Below the pieces are notes generated by a model, which saw only the letters and a program-made list of their open reading frames with translations, was not told the DNA's origin and searched no databases. The translations under genes and the position numbers were made by a program. A DNA stretch of 12,382 nt from contig HF986877.1 in the NCBI GenBank assembly GCA_000431075.1, positions 1 through 12,382 on the forward strand. The letters run 5' to 3'. Of the stretch, positions 1 through 6,368 are shown piece after piece. Origin of the DNA: Firmicutes bacterium CAG:555. GTDB lineage: Bacteria > Bacillota > Clostridia > Oscillospirales > Oscillospiraceae. Numbering within the stretch: the first letter of the stretch is position 1; each line of letters opens with the position of its first letter.

Positions 1-338
1 GCGTCGAGTTTTTCGGACACCTCTTGTCTATATTTGCTGTTGGGAAACACATTCTGGGAGACGGCGTGAACAAGCTTCCCGAGTTCATCCCATTTTTCGT
101 CCTTGGAAACAAGAAATTGGTCTAATTTATCCAACATTATATAATCGTTAGGATGCTCTTTCGGATCGCTTTTAAGATAATGATCCCGTGTATAATAGAA
201 AGCGCTCTCTATCCGTGAGATGTTATACAGCTCCTCAAGATTTTCCTTGTAGTTATGCAGCATGATAAGGCTGAAAACAAGCGCCACCGCCAGCACGGCG
301 GATAGAACGCACAGCAGAGTTTGGCGTGATTTGCTCAT
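1..338 (-). CDS. Small membrane-anchored protein of unknown function (partial, 3' end outside window)
   Basis: I do not recognise this protein. Reading from the ATG at 338 gives 112 residues before the window edge. Residues 1-6 are basic (MSKSRQ), residues 7-24 form one hydrophobic segment, and the remainder is hydrophilic, charged and Tyr/Lys-rich (for example HNYKENLEELYNISR). This fits a signal-anchor or single-pass protein with an extracytoplasmic C-terminal part. The start is secure: a full TAAGGAGGAA Shine-Dalgarno lies at 341-350, two bases before the ATG, and no other start is nearby. The gene is the last visible member of a minus-strand run that begins with the sigma factor at 1884, so co-regulation by that sigma/anti-sigma pair is inferred. 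No cysteine lipobox is present. The base composition is more AT-rich than in the genes further right. Confidence 0.75.
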   Translation of the reverse strand, partial: MSKSRQTLLCVLSAVLAVALVFSLIMLHNYKENLEELYNISRIESAFYYTRDHYLKSDPKEHPNDYIMLDKLDQFLVSKDEKWDELGKLVHAVSQNVFPNSKYRQEVSEKLD

Positions 339-347
339 AATTCCTCC

Positions 348-567
348 TTAAAATGATAGTGATACATCTATATTCCCTGTAGCTACGACATGTTCAGTGA
401 TTACCGGTTTGCCGTGCGGAACGGGTTTAATGTAAATGTGTTGCCATGATTTCAATTACCTGTGATGCATCTTGAAGCTCATCTTCTGTGTTCGCTGCAT
501 CAGTTATATATACCGGCGAGAGCGCCGGAACGCAGACCAACAAGATTGCAATAAACCGTCTTTTCAT
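348..567 (-). pseudogene. Possible full extent of the small secreted protein with a +1 frameshift
   Basis: The interval 348-567 is 220 nt, one base more than 73 codons. A single-base shift somewhere between about 427 and 453 would join the signal-peptide frame to the second open frame. The second frame is closed upstream by a TAA, so the crossover must fall in that short stretch. Its stop is placed to couple translation to the gene starting at 338. About 33 open codons are not statistically significant alone, so the case rests on their protein-like composition and on the position of the stop. Confidence 0.35.
427..567 (-). CDS. Small secreted peptide ORF, 46 residues, probably truncated by a frameshift
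   Basis: I do not recognise the family. The ATG at 567 follows a strong GGGAGGTG ribosome binding site at about 573-580. Residues 1-4 are MKRR, a hydrophobic core of about residues 5-16 follows, and a polar stretch (TDAANTEDELQDAS) comes next, so a cleavable signal peptide is likely. The in-frame stop is at 427-429. Past it, the +1 frame stays open and reads protein-like sequence (HIYIKPVPHGKPV, then VVATGNIDVSLSF) to a TAA at 348-350. That stop overlaps the ribosome binding site of the next gene. The undamaged gene would therefore be about 72 residues, 348-567. The break could be a real mutation, recoding or a sequencing error. The ORF lies in the sigma/anti-sigma operon, and a hairpin may cover its ribosome binding site. 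Confidence 0.5.
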   Translation of the reverse strand: MKRRFIAILLVCVPALSPVYITDAANTEDELQDASQVIEIMATHLH

Positions 568-575
568 AAAAACAC

Positions 576-624
576 CTCCCTCCCTGTCAATTTACTCTTA
601 ACCATGTAAACGACGGGGAGGGAG
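576..624 (-). promoter_or_regulatory. Inverted repeat that can mask the ribosome binding site of the small secreted ORF
   Basis: A perfect 9-bp inverted repeat is visible: CTCCCTCCC at 576-584 and GGGAGGGAG at 616-624 on the plus strand, separated by 31 nt. In the minus-strand transcript the proximal arm contains most of the Shine-Dalgarno of the ORF starting at 567. Pairing would hide it. The element lies in the 92-nt gap after the anti-sigma stop. That gap also has a run of A/T at 640-662 but no GC-rich terminator hairpin. Confidence 0.4.
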
Positions 625-659
625 AAATGGGGACATTATTTTTTAAATTTTTTTATTTT

Positions 660-1367
660 TTATTTTTTGGCTTCTGCCAAATATATATGCTCTGCTATTT
701 TGAACATGGTATCTCTATCGATTGAGGCGGAAATTGTAAAGCAAATATTACTTTCCTCATCGAAGATAAAGAGAATGTTGGTGTCTTCATCCTTGGGGGC
801 TTGATAAAAGTCGACAGGCTTGTCGTTAATTTTCGCTTTTTCGAGATTTATATCATCTTCCGGAATGACCATCGGCACAGCACCGTCATCCATATAATAG
901 TACTCAAAAACAAACCCTTTTCCTGTCTCGGCATTTGTGTATATAGCCTTGTAGGCTACGCCGTTGTTGAATACATCAGTTTCTTCAAAGCCCTCGGGTA
1001 TCCACCCAAGTCCGTACAGAGGCAGAGTTTCTTCCGGCGCTTCCGTGTAGAAATGATAGACCATGTTGCCCTCAACCAGTTCCCTTGCCCACTTGAGCAC
1101 AGCAGCTCTCGCCGTGGGGCTTGCCGCCATCACTGCTCCGAGTGCGAGCGTTGCCGTGATGACAAGTACTGCGGCATAACGCATGACCGTATGCCATACC
1201 CGCCGCCGCTTCTGCCAGTGCAAAAGCTTATCCATTTTCGCCGTGAAATCGTCCGAGAACTCATGCTCGCACTCGGCTCGGGAGGGGAGACTATCGAGCA
1301 TCGACCCGGCCACTAACTGCGCTGCCGCTTTGAGGTCGTTATCATCGAAAATTGCGTCATTCGGCAT
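660..1367 (-). CDS. Membrane-bound anti-sigma factor with extracellular DUF4367 domain
   Basis: Predicted anti-sigma factor that holds the sigma factor encoded just upstream at the membrane. Translation gives 235 residues: a cytoplasmic N-terminal part (1-56) with acidic segments and a basic QKRRR stop before the membrane, one transmembrane helix at about 62-82, then an extracellular region. That region, about 100-235, has the look of DUF4367, with YGLGWIPEGFEE near its start and hydrophobic strands to the end. The start chosen is the ATG at 1365-1367, because AGGAGGGAG lies at about 1377-1385. An in-frame ATG at 1413-1415 has no such support. The gene overlaps the sigma gene by 11 nt, so the two are translationally coupled. 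No HxxxCxxC zinc-binding anti-sigma motif is seen, which is normal for this type. The signal sensed is unknown. Confidence 0.85.
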   Translation of the reverse strand: MPNDAIFDDNDLKAAAQLVAGSMLDSLPSRAECEHEFSDDFTAKMDKLLHWQKRRRVWHTVMRYAAVLVITATLALGAVMAASPTARAAVLKWARELVEGNMVYHFYTEAPEETLPLYGLGWIPEGFEETDVFNNGVAYKAIYTNAETGKGFVFEYYYMDDGAVPMVIPEDDINLEKAKINDKPVDFYQAPKDEDTNILFIFDEESNICFTISASIDRDTMFKIAEHIYLAEAKK

Positions 1368-1884
1368 AGGCTGCGTCTCCCTCCTCCATTCGCTTTTTGA
1401 GTGCGCTTTTGGCACGACTAAGCTGCTTTTTCATCGCCGCATACGACACGCCGAAGAAATTGGCAATTTCCGTGGTCGTGTAGCCGTTATAGTACCGCAG
1501 CAGCAGTATCTCACGGGCGTGCGCAGGCAGGCTTGCCATCGCATCGGCAAGACCGTTGTCGCCGGGCAGGGGGATGTCGATGCCGTGAACGGCCTCGTTC
1601 ATACCGACCTCCGCCTGACGGCTGCGCTTGCGCAGAAGGTCTATCGCCTTGTGTTCAACTATTATAACGACGAAGGCACGGGTTTGGGGACATTCTATCG
1701 TTTTTATCTTCGAAAAATTTTCGGCGAGCGATATAAACGCTTGATGCACGGCGTCCTCGGCATCCTGCGAGTTGTGCAGAATGCTGTTTGCGGTGTAAAA
1801 CATCAGCCCTCTGTAGGCCTCGTACAGCACCGCAAACCGGAGCTTTTCCTCCTCACCCTCGATCATCTGCAAGTAAACGATCAT
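1357..1884 (-). CDS. RNA polymerase sigma factor, ECF-like sigma-70 family
   Basis: A 175-residue sigma factor that would direct RNA polymerase to a small regulon, probably including its own operon. Region 2 spans about residues 20-90 and includes the DAEDAVHQAFISL helix typical of sigma-70 region 2, followed by a basic DLLRKRSRQ stretch. Region 4 spans about 118-166, with LPAHAREILLLRYYNGYTT leading into a helix-turn-helix (EIANFFGVSYAAMKKQLSRA). Regions 1 and 3 are absent, as in ECF-type factors, and the length is normal. The start at 1882-1884 follows a G-rich AGGGGGGTGG at about 1890-1900. The 3' end overlaps the anti-sigma gene by 11 nt, so the pair is made together. A strong extended -10 housekeeping-type promoter lies just upstream, so basal expression is probably driven by sigma-A. 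Confidence 0.9.
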   Translation of the reverse strand: MIVYLQMIEGEEEKLRFAVLYEAYRGLMFYTANSILHNSQDAEDAVHQAFISLAENFSKIKTIECPQTRAFVVIIVEHKAIDLLRKRSRQAEVGMNEAVHGIDIPLPGDNGLADAMASLPAHAREILLLRYYNGYTTTEIANFFGVSYAAMKKQLSRAKSALKKRMEEGDAAYAE

Positions 1885-1907
1885 TGAACCACCCCCCTCT
1901 GTAAAGG

Positions 1908-1936
1908 ATTATAGCATTATGTTAAGATGGTGTAAA
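1908..1936 (-). promoter_or_regulatory. Sigma-A-type extended -10 promoter for the sigma/anti-sigma operon
   Basis: On the minus strand, TTTACA (1931-1936) and TATAAT (1908-1913) are separated by exactly 17 bp. A TGC extends the -10 box. The start codon of the sigma gene is 23 nt downstream of the -10, so the 5' leader is very short. Confidence 0.8.
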
Positions 1937-1957
1937 TATGGAAATATTTTTAACTAC

Positions 1958-1986
1958 TTGACAGCGCCGGAACAATGAGGCATAGT
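1958..1986 (+). promoter_or_regulatory. Candidate promoter for the lipoprotein gene
   Basis: A perfect TTGACA at 1958-1963 is followed after 17 bp by CATAGT at 1981-1986, a 4/6 match to the -10 consensus. It points towards the lipoprotein start at 2013, which has GTGGAG at 2002-2007 as ribosome binding site. It is divergent from the sigma operon promoter; the two -35 boxes are about 20 bp apart. Confidence 0.5.
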
Positions 1987-2012
1987 TAAGTTATCATTTA
2001 TGTGGAGCGCTT

Positions 2013-2729
2013 ATGAAAACGAAGAACGCAAACAGGATATCGGCGTTTTTGCTTGCGGCGGGGATGCTCGTGCTGAGCGCCTGCTCGGCACCGGCGCCCG
2101 AGCCGCAGCCGACCGCAACGCCCGAGCCCACGGGGATAGACCTCTGGGTGCAGGCTGCCGAGGAGCGGTACAACATGAAATACGACGGCTTCGCCGGATA
2201 TTGGGACAGCATGTGCGACGGCTTTTACGGCGACAGCGTAAAGACCATCCTGTCGATAATCAGCTTTGACGACAAGGACAAGGAGGTCGCCGCAAAGCGG
2301 GCGGAATACGCCAAAAAGTACGGCGACGACTGGCACTACACGGTCACGGACCGCAGCGAAACGCAGCTTGACGAAAAGGCGTGCAGCGATTTTGCCGATG
2401 AGCTTGAGGATATCTCGAAAAAGGCGGATGTGCTCGTGTCCGCCGCCGAAAAGTGGGACGAGCAGGCGTGGCAGGATTACGCAGACGCCCACGACTGCAC
2501 GACAGACGAGGCGAAGACACTCGTTGCGGCGTACAAGGCGATAAGCGAAAAATCGCACGAGGCGAAGGTCACGAACGCCGTTGACCTCACGCTGACGCTC
2601 GAATTTTCCGGCAGCAAGACAAAAACTTCGCAGACCACGGAGCAAAACACCGTCTATGAGGTAAACGGCGTGTATGTCTCCGAAATGCTCCTTGACTACA
2701 CCTACTCGCTATTAAATTTAGCATGCTGA
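2013..2729 (+). CDS. Lipoprotein of unknown function
   Basis: A 238-residue predicted lipoprotein I cannot assign to a family. The signal peptide is clear: a basic N-terminus, a hydrophobic core at 11-21 and a lipobox LSAC with lipidated Cys24. A Pro/Thr-rich tether follows (about 26-40, PEPQPTATPEPTG) that would hold the folded part off the membrane. Residues 41-238 are charged and mostly helical in appearance, with many Lys, Asp and Ala. The C-terminal 50 residues look beta-rich (DLTLTLEFSG, then TVYEVNGVYVSEML). One cysteine besides Cys24 ends the protein. The gene stands alone: it is divergent from the sigma operon and convergent with the kinase gene, sharing a terminator with it. A Pro/Thr tether also follows the kinase's transmembrane helix, but that is common in surface proteins and does not show a shared role. 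Confidence 0.85.
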   Translation: MKTKNANRISAFLLAAGMLVLSACSAPAPEPQPTATPEPTGIDLWVQAAEERYNMKYDGFAGYWDSMCDGFYGDSVKTILSIISFDDKDKEVAAKRAEYAKKYGDDWHYTVTDRSETQLDEKACSDFADELEDISKKADVLVSAAEKWDEQAWQDYADAHDCTTDEAKTLVAAYKAISEKSHEAKVTNAVDLTLTLEFSGSKTKTSQTTEQNTVYEVNGVYVSEMLLDYTYSLLNLAC

Positions 2730-2760
2730 AAAAACTCCGTCCGAGAGGACGGAGTTTTTT
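2729..2760. terminator. Bidirectional rho-independent terminator
   Basis: A perfect stem ACTCCGTCC / GGACGGAGT closes on a GAGA tetraloop, flanked by A6 on the left and T6 on the right (2729-2760). It therefore works in both directions. It ends the lipoprotein transcript on the plus strand and the kinase transcript on the minus strand, whose stop codon is at 2769-2771. Confidence 0.92.
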
Positions 2761-2768
2761 CTTACTTA

Positions 2769-5447
2769 TCAGCGTGATTTATAGCGGTACATTGTTTGTG
2801 TCTCGACTTGGGTGGTGTCAGTCTTATATGCCGGGGTCTCCGACCAGCCTGACCAGCTGCCCCAGCGGGAGTAGATGTAGGTCTTTTTGCTGGCCTTATC
2901 CTTGTGGCGGTAGAACACATGGCTCTCGACCTTTTTCGTGCTTGACGAGCTTATGGGCGTGGTCGTCCAATTGCTCCAGTCGCTCCAACGCTCGTAGTGG
3001 TATGTAGGGATCTTGCTACGGTCGCAGTAGCGGTAGAGCGTTCTTGTGCGCACTTCCTTTGAGCTTGACGAGGGCTGATAGCTGTCGCTGTAGCTCGACC
3101 AATCGGACCATTTGTAGTAATAGTAGGTGGTTGTTTTGGTTCTGTATCTGTACTGGGTCTTGTATGTTGCTGCGGTCGTCTGGGACTCCTCCCAATAGTA
3201 GGCCTTGCCGCCAATAACATACCTGTCCCAATAATACATCTTCTTACTGCTATTCCATCTGCCGGTGCCGATGGTGTTGTTGGTGCTGGTGTAGCCCCAG
3301 TTGGTCGCTGTCGGAGCCTGGCGGGAGGTGTACCAGCCGGAATACTGAAGCTTCCATGTCCCACCGTAGAGCTCCTTGCCCTTCTTGTCGTTAAAGTGAG
3401 CCTTGCTGCCGTTGGTGTAGCGACCGTAGCGGTACTTGGTCTGTGCAGGGGTCGCCTGAACCCGTCTGGTCTCAACTTCGTTGGAGGAGGTCTGACTTAT
3501 TGCGCTGTCGCTCCAGCTGCTCCAAGATCCGTAGGATACGCTGGAGTCGTACTGCGTCCAGCCACTCAAGGACGACGAGGTGCTGCTGGTCGTGTCCTTT
3601 GTTCTGTAGCTGTATTGGGTCTTGGACTCGACCTTTCGCGAGTCGGAGCTTGAGACGGAGGAGGTGCTCCAATTGCTCCATGCACCGTAGTCGCTCCACG
3701 AATAGGTGGTGTCGGTCAATGTCCAGCCGTTCAGCGAGGAGGACGAGCTTGTCGTGGTCTCAAGTGCCTTGCTGCGATAGCGGGTCTCTTTTTCGACTTT
3801 GCGGGTAGAGCTTGCGGCCACGGGCGTTGTGCTCCAGCTGCTCCATGCGCCGAAGTCGCCGCTGTCGATGGTCTTTTCAAGCGTCCAGCCGCTGGGAGCC
3901 TTGGAGCTTGTGGAGCTCTTGGTCTCCTTATTTCTGCTGCGGTAAAAGTTCGTTTTTTCGATGATGAACTGTTCATCGCTGACATCCTTGGGCAGAGACT
4001 TTGACCACTCCGTCCATTTGGCTTGGAGCACAGCCGGTGTTGGTTCAACGTTGGCAGTGGGCTCAGCTGTCGGTTCGACCGTGACCGTCGGTTGTGATGC
4101 CTGCTCACCGGTGGCTATGGGGGCGGGGACTTTTGATGAGCCGTGCATAGCAAATGCCGTAAAGCCTATGCCGATCGCCAAAAGAAGAGCCGCAGCAATT
4201 ATAAACGGAGCTTTCTTTTTCTTTTTTTGCTTGTCCGCAACTGCCGTTGCAGTTGTGGATGGAACTTTCTCCTTACCGAGCTCGCTGAAATTTTTTTTGC
4301 TTAAGGGCACAGAGCCGCCCAGAGGCTGAGTCTGCCCGCTTATGCCGTTCAAGGGGACGGTCTTGGCCAAGGAGGCAGTCTTGTCTAAGGGACTTGTTTG
4401 ACTGCTGAGCCTATGTAAAGAGACGGTCTTGTCGCCCGCCAGCGGCATTTCGGAGGCCGGGGAAGCGGCGCCACCCATTATGATGGTGCCGGGGATGAAT
4501 GCGTAAACAGGCAGCTTACCGTCACGAATCGCTTCCAGATCCTCACGCATCTCGGCGGCCGAGGAATAGCGTTCCTTGGGGTTGTAGGCGCATGCCTTGA
4601 GCACCACGGCAGCAAGCTCGGTATCAGCGTTGACGGGAGCGGGGATGGTCTCACCCTCTAACCTACGGGAGAGCGCAGCGCTATTGTCACCGTAGGTGAT
4701 CGCAGCGGGAGGCTGGGGAAGGAACGGAGCTCTATTGTTGTTGAGATAGCGGTATAGCACGATGCCGAGAGAGTAGATATCGATGGTCGGACCGTACTTT
4801 TCGCCCTTATAGACCTCTGGAGCCATGTAGGTATATGTGCCCTTTTTGGACAATCCGCCGGTCGTTTTTTCGACCGTTCGTGCGATGCCGAAATCGCCGA
4901 GCTTAAAGTTGCCGCTTGCGGAAACAAATATATTTTCCGGCTTTATGTCACGGTGGATGATGTTGAATTTACGGCACAGCTCAAGTGCACTGCATATATC
5001 GATACCAAGCCTTATGACATCGTCCCGCCCAAAGCTTTTCTTGTTGTCAATATACTTCATCAGAGGGGTCAGCAGCTCCATCTGAATAAGAATATCCCAG
5101 CCGATGCCGGTCTCGTGTTGGATAACCTCGTGATCCTCGTAGCTTACTATGTTGCTTTCGCCCTTGAGCTTCGACATGAGCTTGATCTCGTTTTTGAAAT
5201 CGTCAACATTGCCTCTGAAATAGGCGGTGACGCTCTCGTCATCCATGCCATTGTCCTTGAGCGTTTCTATCTCGGACGGGTTTTGTGGCACGGTGATAGC
5301 CTTCATGGCGGCCTTGTAGACCTCACCATCGTATTTATCGACACGCTCGATCTCAAAGACCTTGCCGTAGCTGCCCTCGCCGATCAGCTTCGAGAATGTC
5401 CACTTCCCGAAAAACGGCTCATATTTTCTGTAATAAGAACTCTCCAT
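2769..5447 (-). CDS. Transmembrane Hanks-type Ser/Thr protein kinase with extracellular WSxWS repeats
   Basis: An 892-residue receptor-type kinase. The cytoplasmic kinase domain (about 17-308) has all key residues: glycine loop GEGSYG (23-28), ATP-binding Lys49, helix-C Glu87, HRD at 165-167 with KPEN after it, DFG at 185-187 and APE at 209-211. It should be active. A linker (340-383) carries six T/S-x-x-L motifs. A KKKKK stretch precedes one membrane helix (413-434), then a Pro/Thr tether (441-475). The rest, 478-892, is outside the cell: repeats of WSxWS followed by Ser-rich turns and VE...YRYR strands, plus a Tyr/Trp-rich segment between them. The usual PASTA sensor repeats are missing, so the ligand is unknown. 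The start chosen is the ATG at 5445-5447 behind GTGAGGAT. An in-frame TTG at 5490-5492 has no ribosome binding site. The gene stands alone, with no PP2C phosphatase beside it. Confidence 0.9.
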   Translation of the reverse strand: MESSYYRKYEPFFGKWTFSKLIGEGSYGKVFEIERVDKYDGEVYKAAMKAITVPQNPSEIETLKDNGMDDESVTAYFRGNVDDFKNEIKLMSKLKGESNIVSYEDHEVIQHETGIGWDILIQMELLTPLMKYIDNKKSFGRDDVIRLGIDICSALELCRKFNIIHRDIKPENIFVSASGNFKLGDFGIARTVEKTTGGLSKKGTYTYMAPEVYKGEKYGPTIDIYSLGIVLYRYLNNNRAPFLPQPPAAITYGDNSAALSRRLEGETIPAPVNADTELAAVVLKACAYNPKERYSSAAEMREDLEAIRDGKLPVYAFIPGTIIMGGAASPASEMPLAGDKTVSLHRLSSQTSPLDKTASLAKTVPLNGISGQTQPLGGSVPLSKKNFSELGKEKVPSTTATAVADKQKKKKKAPFIIAAALLLAIGIGFTAFAMHGSSKVPAPIATGEQASQPTVTVEPTAEPTANVEPTPAVLQAKWTEWSKSLPKDVSDEQFIIEKTNFYRSRNKETKSSTSSKAPSGWTLEKTIDSGDFGAWSSWSTTPVAASSTRKVEKETRYRSKALETTTSSSSSLNGWTLTDTTYSWSDYGAWSNWSTSSVSSSDSRKVESKTQYSYRTKDTTSSTSSSLSGWTQYDSSVSYGSWSSWSDSAISQTSSNEVETRRVQATPAQTKYRYGRYTNGSKAHFNDKKGKELYGGTWKLQYSGWYTSRQAPTATNWGYTSTNNTIGTGRWNSSKKMYYWDRYVIGGKAYYWEESQTTAATYKTQYRYRTKTTTYYYYKWSDWSSYSDSYQPSSSSKEVRTRTLYRYCDRSKIPTYHYERWSDWSNWTTTPISSSSTKKVESHVFYRHKDKASKKTYIYSRWGSWSGWSETPAYKTDTTQVETQTMYRYKSR
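2772..4016 (-). repeat. Coding region of the WSxWS surface repeats in the kinase
   Basis: Residues 478-892 of the kinase hold at least seven copies of a Trp-Ser motif: WTEWS, WSSWS, WSNWS, WSSWS, WSDWS, WSDWS and WGSWSGWS. Each is followed 10-20 residues later by a V-E or V-R strand and a YR/YRYR strand. A roughly 90-residue segment rich in Tyr, Trp and Gly interrupts the array after the fourth copy. The pattern recalls the Trp core of thrombospondin type 1 repeats, but the disulfide cysteines are absent. Confidence 0.75.
4299..4430 (-). repeat. Duplicated 22-residue juxtamembrane unit with T/S-x-x-L motifs in the kinase
   Basis: Kinase residues 340-361 and 362-383 align as a tandem duplication with 10 of 22 positions identical: KTVSL...SSQTSPLDKTASL against KTVPL...SGQTQPLGGSVPL. 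Each unit gives three T/S-x-x-L sites, at residues 341, 351, 357, 363, 373 and 379. The segment is predicted to be cytoplasmic, between the kinase domain and the membrane helix. Confidence 0.7.
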
Positions 5448-5517
5448 ATCCTCACTCGCAATTCTGATAAAATAATTAGAGAAAAACTGCAAAAAAGCTT
5501 ATAGAATACCAAGATTT

Positions 5518-5553
5518 ATTATACATATCATGTAATTAGTAATTAGCTGTCAA
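5518..5553 (-). promoter_or_regulatory. Candidate kinase promoter with an over-long, tandem-repeat spacer
   Basis: On the minus strand a perfect TTGACA (5548-5553) and a perfect TATAAT (5518-5523) are 24 bp apart, 7 more than optimal. The spacer contains two adjacent copies of a 7-bp unit (TAATTAG on the plus strand, 5533-5539 and 5540-5546). With one copy the spacing would be exactly 17 bp. The leader to the kinase ATG would be about 65 nt. No better -35/-10 pair is visible in this gap. Confidence 0.4.
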
Positions 5554-5582
5554 CAACTTGGGGTGGGAATATCATAAAAAAT

Positions 5583-5623
5583 CTTTGCAAAAAATGAAGC
5601 GAGCACAAACCTGTGCTCGCTTC
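5583..5623 (-). terminator. Rho-independent terminator after the racemase gene
   Basis: A perfect 12-bp stem, GAAGCGAGCACA (5596-5607) with TGTGCTCGCTTC (5612-5623), has a 4-nt loop. On the minus strand it is followed by ATTTTTTG, a good U-tract. It lies about 20 nt after the racemase stop and insulates the kinase promoter from read-through. Confidence 0.9.
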
Positions 5624-5643
5624 TTGACGATTGTGGACTTATC

Positions 5644-6348
5644 TCACTTCACCGTGCCGCCGGAGGCGGTGATGGCGGCGAGGGCGAGGGTGAGAGTGGG
5701 GTCGAGGTTGGGGTAATCTAAATCATACATTTCGAATGCGGGAGGGAGCTCCGTGCAGCCGAGGATGAGGATCTGAGCACCGGTTTCCATGAGCCTGTCC
5801 AGCGCCGTGCGCACGGCTGTCGTGTCGTAGTCGGTGCGGCCGGCCTTAACTCCGGCGTATATCATGTCCATGACTGCCGCCTGACCTTCGGGGTCGGGGA
5901 GGAGCAGCTCAATACCGCTGCCTTCGAAATGGCGCTGATAAATGCCGCTTTGCACTGTGCCATCGGTCGCCAAGAGACCTGCCCGGCTTATGCTCTGCCG
6001 CTTGAGCGCCTGCACGGTAAGCTCTATCATGTTAAGGATCGGTACGCCGACGCAGGCTTGAACCGCATCGTAAAAGCAGTGCGCCGTGTTGCACGGCATG
6101 ACAAGCACCTGAGCACCCGCTTGCTCAAGAAGCCTTGCACTGCTTTGAAGCTCACGGACGGGACTTTCACCCCCGGAGAGCAGCGCAGCGGTGCGGTCGG
6201 GGATGTTGGTGTTTGAGTCGATTATCGTGCGCACATGCGCCTGATCGCAGTCGGCGGCCGTGTGCTCGACTATCTTGCGGTACAGATCGACGGTCGCCAG
6301 TGGCCCCATGCCGCCGATCACGCCGACTATCTTTTTCTCGGTTTTCAT
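5644..6348 (-). CDS. Aspartate/glutamate racemase family protein (amino-acid racemase)
   Basis: A 234-residue member of the cofactor-independent Asp/Glu/hydantoin racemase superfamily. These enzymes interconvert L- and D-amino acids with two cysteines acting as acid and base, in the cytoplasm. The family marks are all present: the N-terminal GVIGGMGPLATVDLY (9-23), the first catalytic site MPCNTAH with Cys86, and the second site LGCTELP with Cys198. Length is typical. Because both cysteines are present, an aspartate-racemase-like mechanism fits best, though substrate cannot be told from motifs; broad-specificity racemases look similar. D-amino acids would serve peptidoglycan or release into the medium. 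The ATG at 6346-6348 has AAGGAT at about 6355-6360. The gene sits 52 nt after the coiled-coil gene on the same strand and could be its second cistron, with a hairpin in between. Confidence 0.9.
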   Translation of the reverse strand: MKTEKKIVGVIGGMGPLATVDLYRKIVEHTAADCDQAHVRTIIDSNTNIPDRTAALLSGGESPVRELQSSARLLEQAGAQVLVMPCNTAHCFYDAVQACVGVPILNMIELTVQALKRQSISRAGLLATDGTVQSGIYQRHFEGSGIELLLPDPEGQAAVMDMIYAGVKAGRTDYDTTAVRTALDRLMETGAQILILGCTELPPAFEMYDLDYPNLDPTLTLALAAITASGGTVK

Positions 6349-6368
6349 ATCGTTATCCTTTTAAACGC

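Noticed and set aside
585..615. TTGACA on the minus strand at 585-590, or TTTACA a little upstream, as a promoter for the small secreted ORF
   Set aside because: The TTGACA is only 18 nt from the start codon, leaving no room for a -10 box, and no -10-like box lies 17 bp after TTTACA.
1368..1415. An earlier ATG for the anti-sigma factor
   Set aside because: The added residues would cover the AGGAGGGAG site that serves the ATG at 1367, and they look like out-of-frame sigma-factor sequence.
1183..1887. A 234-codon plus-strand frame across the sigma and anti-sigma genes
   Set aside because: It overlaps two well-supported genes and encodes no recognisable domain.
2772..4016. Regularly spaced repeats considered as a CRISPR array
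   Set aside because: The similarity is at protein level (Trp-Ser motifs) with varied spacing and diverged DNA; there are no identical direct repeats with unique spacers.
5448..5492. An upstream TTG start that would extend the kinase by 15 residues
   Set aside because: No ribosome binding site precedes it and the region just before is AT-rich leader; the ATG at 5445-5447 has GTGAGGAT directly before it.
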